Source of the DNA: Methylotenera sp.
GTDB taxonomy: Bacteria; Pseudomonadota; Gammaproteobacteria; Burkholderiales; Methylophilaceae
Assembly (NCBI GenBank): GCA_027487055.1
Contig: JAIYEJ010000123.1
Coordinates: 1-8,562, forward strand
Reading direction: 5' to 3'
DNA: 8,562 nucleotides
The position numbers were made by a program, and so were the translations under genes. Shown here piece by piece: positions 5,359-8,562 of this stretch. Position 1 is the stretch's first letter. Each line of letters starts with the position of its first letter. The notes below the pieces were generated by a model that made no database searches, was not told where the DNA came from, and saw only the letters and a program-made list of their open reading frames with translations.

Positions 5359-6465
5359 TCATAAATAGGCAACGTTGCTTTTTGAAAATAGACCAAGTAC
5401 TGCTGAGTATTGCAAAAGCTCGTTGATACCATTAATTGGCGCAATTTCTCCGTTACCGTAAAATCCAATAATTGGCAGATTAGGGAACAATGTCTTAATT
5501 AAAGCCAAGTCTTGGTCTACTCCATTGTAAAAGTAAGGTCCGCGTCCAAGACACGAAAATAATAATGCAAATTCTGGTTCATCCACCAGTTGGCGTTTGA
5601 GCGAATTAGCCGTTTTAACAATATCTACTTGCGCGCTGTCGATATCGCGAATTGCCCAACTGAGCCAATCGTCCACATGCAAGGGCTTGGTCAGTGTTAC
5701 AGATTGATTATCTTCATTAGCAATGATGATAGAAGCTAGCCCATATTCGCCGCGCTCAATTGCGCTTGCTTTGCTGGCGTGTACTGCCATGAGTTGATGA
5801 TAGGGGAAATGTTCAGTTGCGCCATTATGCTTTTGCCAAGCTGCATTCAATGTTGCAAAGGCTGGCAGGCTTGCTATTGAAAGCACATCGTTACCTTCAA
5901 CTGCAGTAATTCGGCGTGGTGCAGAAATGATTTTTAAGCCATGAGACGCTCCTACCGCACCGCTTGCGTTTTGCAGGCTCACTTCACAATAACCTTGCGT
6001 AGTGCCTTTGCCATTTTGCCAAACAGAAAATGGCCCATGGCCAGTCGCATCGCCAGAAACTCCACCAAATCTTCGAGTGTTTGTATTGGGTGCATTTAAC
6101 CATGTAGTATTAATGGCATTCGGCGCAGCAAGGGTAAGTAATAAATTTTCGTCGGTATTTTCTAAACTGGCGTGAGTAAAGCTGAGGTCAGAAAATACCA
6201 TAGCTGCTGCCGCAGGACTATCAAGCACCCAATCTTCCTCAGTAAAAATTCCGGTGGCAGAGCAACCAATAATTTGCGTACAGCTCGCTGCTTTAGCAGC
6301 TGCCACAATGGCAGAGTGTGGGTCAGCAGCGAATTCAGAAGTTAAAAAAAGCAGTACGCTAGAAGGTGCATGAATATTGGCTTTCAGCATAGCTGCGGCG
6401 ACTGCTTGAGATGCTAGCTCTGGGCTTGCTTTCTTGCCGATAACTAATCCTGTCGCGACTTTCAT
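5359..6465 (-). CDS. FIST domain signal-sensing protein
   Basis: This 368-residue protein has FIST_N (about residues 30-215) and FIST_C (about 220-350), sensory domains thought to bind small molecules. Recognisable segments are IIGCSATGIF (65-74), the glycine-rich GGVSGDATGHGPFSVWQNG (134-152), FSCLGRGPYFYNG (303-315) and the FIST_C signature GFYGNGEIAPINGINELLQY (334-353). There is no attached kinase, GGDEF, methyl-accepting or HTH output domain and no membrane segment, so it is a stand-alone sensor whose partner must be elsewhere. The start MKVATG is the usual beginning of the family. It lies 39 bases after nth and 15 before the DUF1841 gene, in the same direction. The ligand is unknown. 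Confidence 0.9.
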   Translation of the reverse strand: MKVATGLVIGKKASPELASQAVAAAMLKANIHAPSSVLLFLTSEFAADPHSAIVAAAKAASCTQIIGCSATGIFTEEDWVLDSPAAAAMVFSDLSFTHASLENTDENLLLTLAAPNAINTTWLNAPNTNTRRFGGVSGDATGHGPFSVWQNGKGTTQGYCEVSLQNASGAVGASHGLKIISAPRRITAVEGNDVLSIASLPAFATLNAAWQKHNGATEHFPYHQLMAVHASKASAIERGEYGLASIIIANEDNQSVTLTKPLHVDDWLSWAIRDIDSAQVDIVKTANSLKRQLVDEPEFALLFSCLGRGPYFYNGVDQDLALIKTLFPNLPIIGFYGNGEIAPINGINELLQYSAVLGLFSKSNVAYL

Positions 6466-6504
6466 CTTGTCGAAACTTTCAAGTTAAGTACTCTAGACAA
6501 TATT

Positions 6505-7170
6505 TCATGCGTCCTGCCCGTTCATTAAGTGCACTTTCGGAATCATTTTATCTTTGTATTCACATAAATCAACAATACAGCATTCTCTGCATTTTGGGTT
6601 GCGCGCAGTACACGTGTAACGGCCATGCAATATTAATAAATGATGCGCATCGTGTAAAAATTCTTTTGGAATGGTCCTTAAATACTTCTGCTCAACTTGT
6701 AAAACGTTTTTACCAGTGGCTAATTTTGTGCGGTTACCAAGGCGGAATAAATGCGTATCCACAGCAATGGTGGGCTCCCCAAATGCGGTATTTAAAATCA
6801 CATTCGCAGTTTTGCGACCTACACCGGCCAGCGCTTCAAGCGCCGCCCTTGTATTGGGCACTTGTGAATGGTGAATTAAGATAAGTTGCTCGCAACAAGC
6901 AATTACATTTTTGGCTTTGGCGTGATAAAGGCCGATGGTTTTGATGTAATTTTCTAAGCCTTCAACGCCCAAATTAACAATCGCTTCAGGCGTGTTGGCT
7001 ACTTTAAAAAGTTTTCTGGTGGCGATATTCACGCCTTTGTCTGTGGCTTGCGCGGACAAAATGACTGCAATTAACAGTTCAAAAGTGGTTGAGTATTCAA
7101 GCTCAGTTGTTGGTTTTGGTATGGCTTTGGATAGCCGTTTAAAAATTTCTGCGCGTTTTTCTGCGTTCAT
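6505..7170 (-). CDS. nth: Endonuclease III, DNA glycosylase/AP lyase
   Basis: Nth removes oxidised pyrimidines from DNA and cleaves the strand by beta-elimination in base excision repair. The 221-residue protein has a helix-hairpin-helix LAGVGRKTANVILN with catalytic lysine K120, the catalytic aspartate D138 in IAVDTHLFRLGNRT, and the four [4Fe-4S] cysteines C187, C194, C197 and C203 near the C-terminus. All of these fall at the same residue numbers as in the Escherichia coli enzyme, which supports the ATG at 7170. An extra cysteine, C198, lies next to the third ligand. The gene follows rsxE by 22 bases, the same order as rsxE-nth in E. coli, and is probably read through from the rsx genes. 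No strong ribosome binding site is visible. Confidence 0.98.
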   Translation of the reverse strand: MNAEKRAEIFKRLSKAIPKPTTELEYSTTFELLIAVILSAQATDKGVNIATRKLFKVANTPEAIVNLGVEGLENYIKTIGLYHAKAKNVIACCEQLILIHHSQVPNTRAALEALAGVGRKTANVILNTAFGEPTIAVDTHLFRLGNRTKLATGKNVLQVEQKYLRTIPKEFLHDAHHLLILHGRYTCTARNPKCRECCIVDLCEYKDKMIPKVHLMNGQDA

Positions 7171-7192
7171 TAAAAACTAATGCACTTGTCAA

Positions 7193-7867
7193 TTAATGCG
7201 CAGGTTTAACTGCGCCACCTGATTGAGGTAAAGCGAGAGTTTTACGATTGCCAGCCCAGTTACGAAAAGCAATTAAGCATGCAAGCCCTAAAAATGCACC
7301 TGGGGGCAAAATGGCAAGCAAAAATCCTTGGTAATCTGGAATGCTTAACATGTAATGCTTAAAGTCTGGACCTAAGGCTAAATCTAAGCCAGAAAAAAGC
7401 GTGCCTTTACCAATAAGCTCGCGTATACCGCCCAATATGGCTAACACAATGGTAAGCCCTAAACCCATCATCAATCCATCTAATATAGATGGCACAGGGG
7501 TATTTTTTGCGGCAAAAGATTCCACGCGCGCAAGTACAATACAATTCACAACAATAAGCGGGATAAAAATGCCAAGTACTTTGTGTAGCGGCGCTGCAAA
7601 GCCATGTATGGTGAGATCAATCACAGTGACTAAAGCTGCAATCACCAAAATAAAAACTGGCACACGAATCTCTGCAGGCACAAATTTACGAACTGGTGAA
7701 ACCGCGCCATTTGCTGTCGCCATGACAAGCGCTGTTGCCAAACCTAGGCTTAAACCATTCACCACAGATGTTGTTACTGCAAGTGTTGGGCATAAGCCCA
7801 AAAGCTGCACGACGCCTGGGTTTTGTTTCCATAATCCGTTTTCAACAATTTCTGTATATTGGCTCAT
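7193..7867 (-). CDS. rsxE: RsxE/RnfE inner-membrane subunit of the electron transport complex
   Basis: RsxE is one of the two homologous core membrane subunits (A and E) of the Rnf/Rsx complex, which moves electrons between NADH and ferredoxin-type carriers coupled to ion flow; in E. coli Rsx keeps SoxR reduced. The 224-residue protein has about six membrane segments (roughly 22-56 as two, 69-88, 93-113, 128-148, 178-202). C26 in LLGLCPTLAVTTS and C109 in IVVNCIVLARVES correspond to the cysteines that bind an intramembrane [2Fe-2S] cluster between RnfA and RnfE. Other family segments are VNGLSLGLATA, ILDGLMMGLGLTIVL and ILPPGAFL. The start ATG overlaps the rsxG stop by four bases (ATGA), a translational coupling arrangement. 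The identification is secure; the direction of electron flow here cannot be told. Confidence 0.97.
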   Translation of the reverse strand: MSQYTEIVENGLWKQNPGVVQLLGLCPTLAVTTSVVNGLSLGLATALVMATANGAVSPVRKFVPAEIRVPVFILVIAALVTVIDLTIHGFAAPLHKVLGIFIPLIVVNCIVLARVESFAAKNTPVPSILDGLMMGLGLTIVLAILGGIRELIGKGTLFSGLDLALGPDFKHYMLSIPDYQGFLLAILPPGAFLGLACLIAFRNWAGNRKTLALPQSGGAVKPAH

Positions 7868-8493
7868 TTTGTATCCGAAAAAAGTAGCTGTTTATTTGCC
7901 TCAAAATATTTTAAGGCTTTATGCACCGCTTTTACAACTGCGCGTGGTGTGATGGTCGCGCCCGCCATATAATCAAACTGGCCGCCATCTTTTTTCACTT
8001 TCCATTGTGGGTCGCTTGTTTTTGTGAGTGATTCACCATCAAAAAGTTTAATCCAATTCCCTTTTAATATATCGATATAATCGCCCAGCCCTGGGGTTTC
8101 TTTATGCGTTAGCACGCGCACCCCAGCAATGCTGCCATCATATTGAATGGCAATCAGCAGTTTGATATCACCTGAATAACCATCGTGCGCAATCGCTTCT
8201 AAAATAATTGCACTGGGCGCATTGTTAATGCGCGCGCGGTTGGCAATGGTCGCTTGTGTGTTGCCTAATAAATCGCTTGGGGCAAGCGTAATTGCATCTT
8301 TGAGCATATCGTTATCATGCAAGTTTTGCGGCACTATTTGGCTAAATAATGCCATACGCGCTTCAGCCTCACTTTTTTCAATCGGCACTTTGGTGATTTT
8401 AAATACATAAGCCAACAAGGCTGTAAAAACGAGTGCAAACGCAATCAATGTGATGGCGGTTTTGCTGGCATGTTTAAAAATGGTTTCAGGCAT
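7864..8493 (-). CDS. rsxG: RsxG/RnfG flavoprotein subunit with covalent FMN
   Basis: RsxG is the periplasm-facing FMN subunit of the Rsx/Rnf complex. The 209-residue protein has one N-terminal membrane anchor (about residues 12-31) and a periplasmic FMN-binding domain. TPGLGDYI (133-140) and the flavinylation site DYMAGATITPRAVV (from D174) are present; by family rules FMN is attached through a phosphoester to T180 of the GAT triplet, a reaction done by the flavin transferase ApbE, which is not in this window. Length and motifs are normal. The ATG at 8493 follows the rsxD stop by six bases, and the stop overlaps the rsxE start by four bases, so the genes form one operon. Confidence 0.97.
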   Translation of the reverse strand: MPETIFKHASKTAITLIAFALVFTALLAYVFKITKVPIEKSEAEARMALFSQIVPQNLHDNDMLKDAITLAPSDLLGNTQATIANRARINNAPSAIILEAIAHDGYSGDIKLLIAIQYDGSIAGVRVLTHKETPGLGDYIDILKGNWIKLFDGESLTKTSDPQWKVKKDGGQFDYMAGATITPRAVVKAVHKALKYFEANKQLLFSDTK

Positions 8494-8499
8494 AAGTTA

Positions 8500-8562
8500 T
8501 TATTTTGAATGCCCGAAAACGCGCGGTTGGCCCGAAAGGGCCCAAAACTGAAAAAACGGAAA
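8500..8562 (-). CDS. rsxD: RsxD/RnfD C-terminal end (partial, runs off the right edge)
   Basis: Only 20 codons plus a double TAA stop (8502-8497) are inside the window. The last residues QPRVFGHSK match the family ending of RsxD (PRVYGH-like), and rsxD is the gene expected directly upstream of rsxG. RsxD is the large membrane subunit that carries covalent FMN and contacts RsxG. Upstream of that tail the translation reads FPFFQFWALSG, which does not resemble the conserved DYYT-type lead-in to this motif, so bases after about 8529 may be unreliable or diverged. Confidence 0.65.
   Translation of the reverse strand, partial: FPFFQFWALSGQPRVFGHSK

Noticed and set aside
6507..6884. Plus-strand open frame opposite nth.
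   Set aside because: It is antisense to a conserved nth gene with all catalytic and iron-sulfur residues in place; it shows no domain of its own.
7170..7192. A perfect TTGACA on the minus strand just before nth, as a possible -35 element.
   Set aside because: No acceptable -10 hexamer lies 16-18 bases downstream; that position already falls at the nth start codon.
7401..7952. Long plus-strand open frame of 183 codons opposite rsxE and rsxG.
   Set aside because: It overlaps two unmistakable genes on the other strand, and its translation is a low-information serine, threonine and lysine rich sequence with no recognisable domain.
8529..8542. GGCCC-GAAA-GGGCC hairpin as a terminator between rsxD and rsxG.
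   Set aside because: It lies inside the end of the rsxD frame, and on the minus strand it is preceded rather than followed by T residues; the genes are tightly coupled, so termination here would make no sense.

Overview
The window looks like a piece of a moderately AT-rich betaproteobacterial chromosome, most likely from a methylotroph of the Methylophilaceae or a close relative. That placement is an inference from gene families and order (secA followed by a DUF1289 gene; rsxD-rsxG-rsxE-nth followed by FIST and DUF1841 genes), not from a database match. It begins inside secA and ends inside the last codons of rsxD. There is no gene-free stretch longer than about 40 bases, and I see no tRNA, rRNA, CRISPR array, insertion sequence or convincing rho-independent terminator.

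Plus strand, 1-1982: the C-terminal two thirds of the SecA translocase ATPase, followed 30 bases later by a 61-residue four-cysteine DUF1289 protein. The DUF1289 gene ends tail to tail with the minus-strand genes, and both stop codons are read from the same four bases, TTAA.

Minus strand, 8562 down to 1979: one uninterrupted, tightly packed run of eleven genes in the order rsxD(end)-rsxG-rsxE-nth-FIST-DUF1841-sigma-anti-sigma-hvfA-hvfB-hvfC. The first part is a housekeeping module: the end of the Rsx/Rnf membrane electron-transfer complex and endonuclease III, in the order also known from Escherichia coli. Next come an orphan FIST sensor protein and a DUF1841 protein of unknown function.

The last five genes are the most interesting part. 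An ECF-type sigma factor and a small soluble zinc-finger anti-sigma factor sit directly in front of a three-gene RiPP cassette. HvfA is a secreted peptide whose tail carries seven (E/D)GKCG motifs. HvfB is a DUF692/MNIO-family multinuclear iron oxygenase with its metal ligands intact. HvfC is the DUF2063 partner protein. In characterised relatives this enzyme pair oxidises the motif cysteines (oxazolone/thioamide or thiooxazole products), giving a peptide that binds copper. The likely logic here is that a metal or thiol-oxidation signal releases the sigma factor, which switches on production, modification and export of a copper-buffering peptide. The DoxX-like hvfD gene often found in such operons is absent. 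Within hvfA, a 45-base segment coding for two motifs is present twice with a single mismatch, so motif number appears to be changing by internal duplication.
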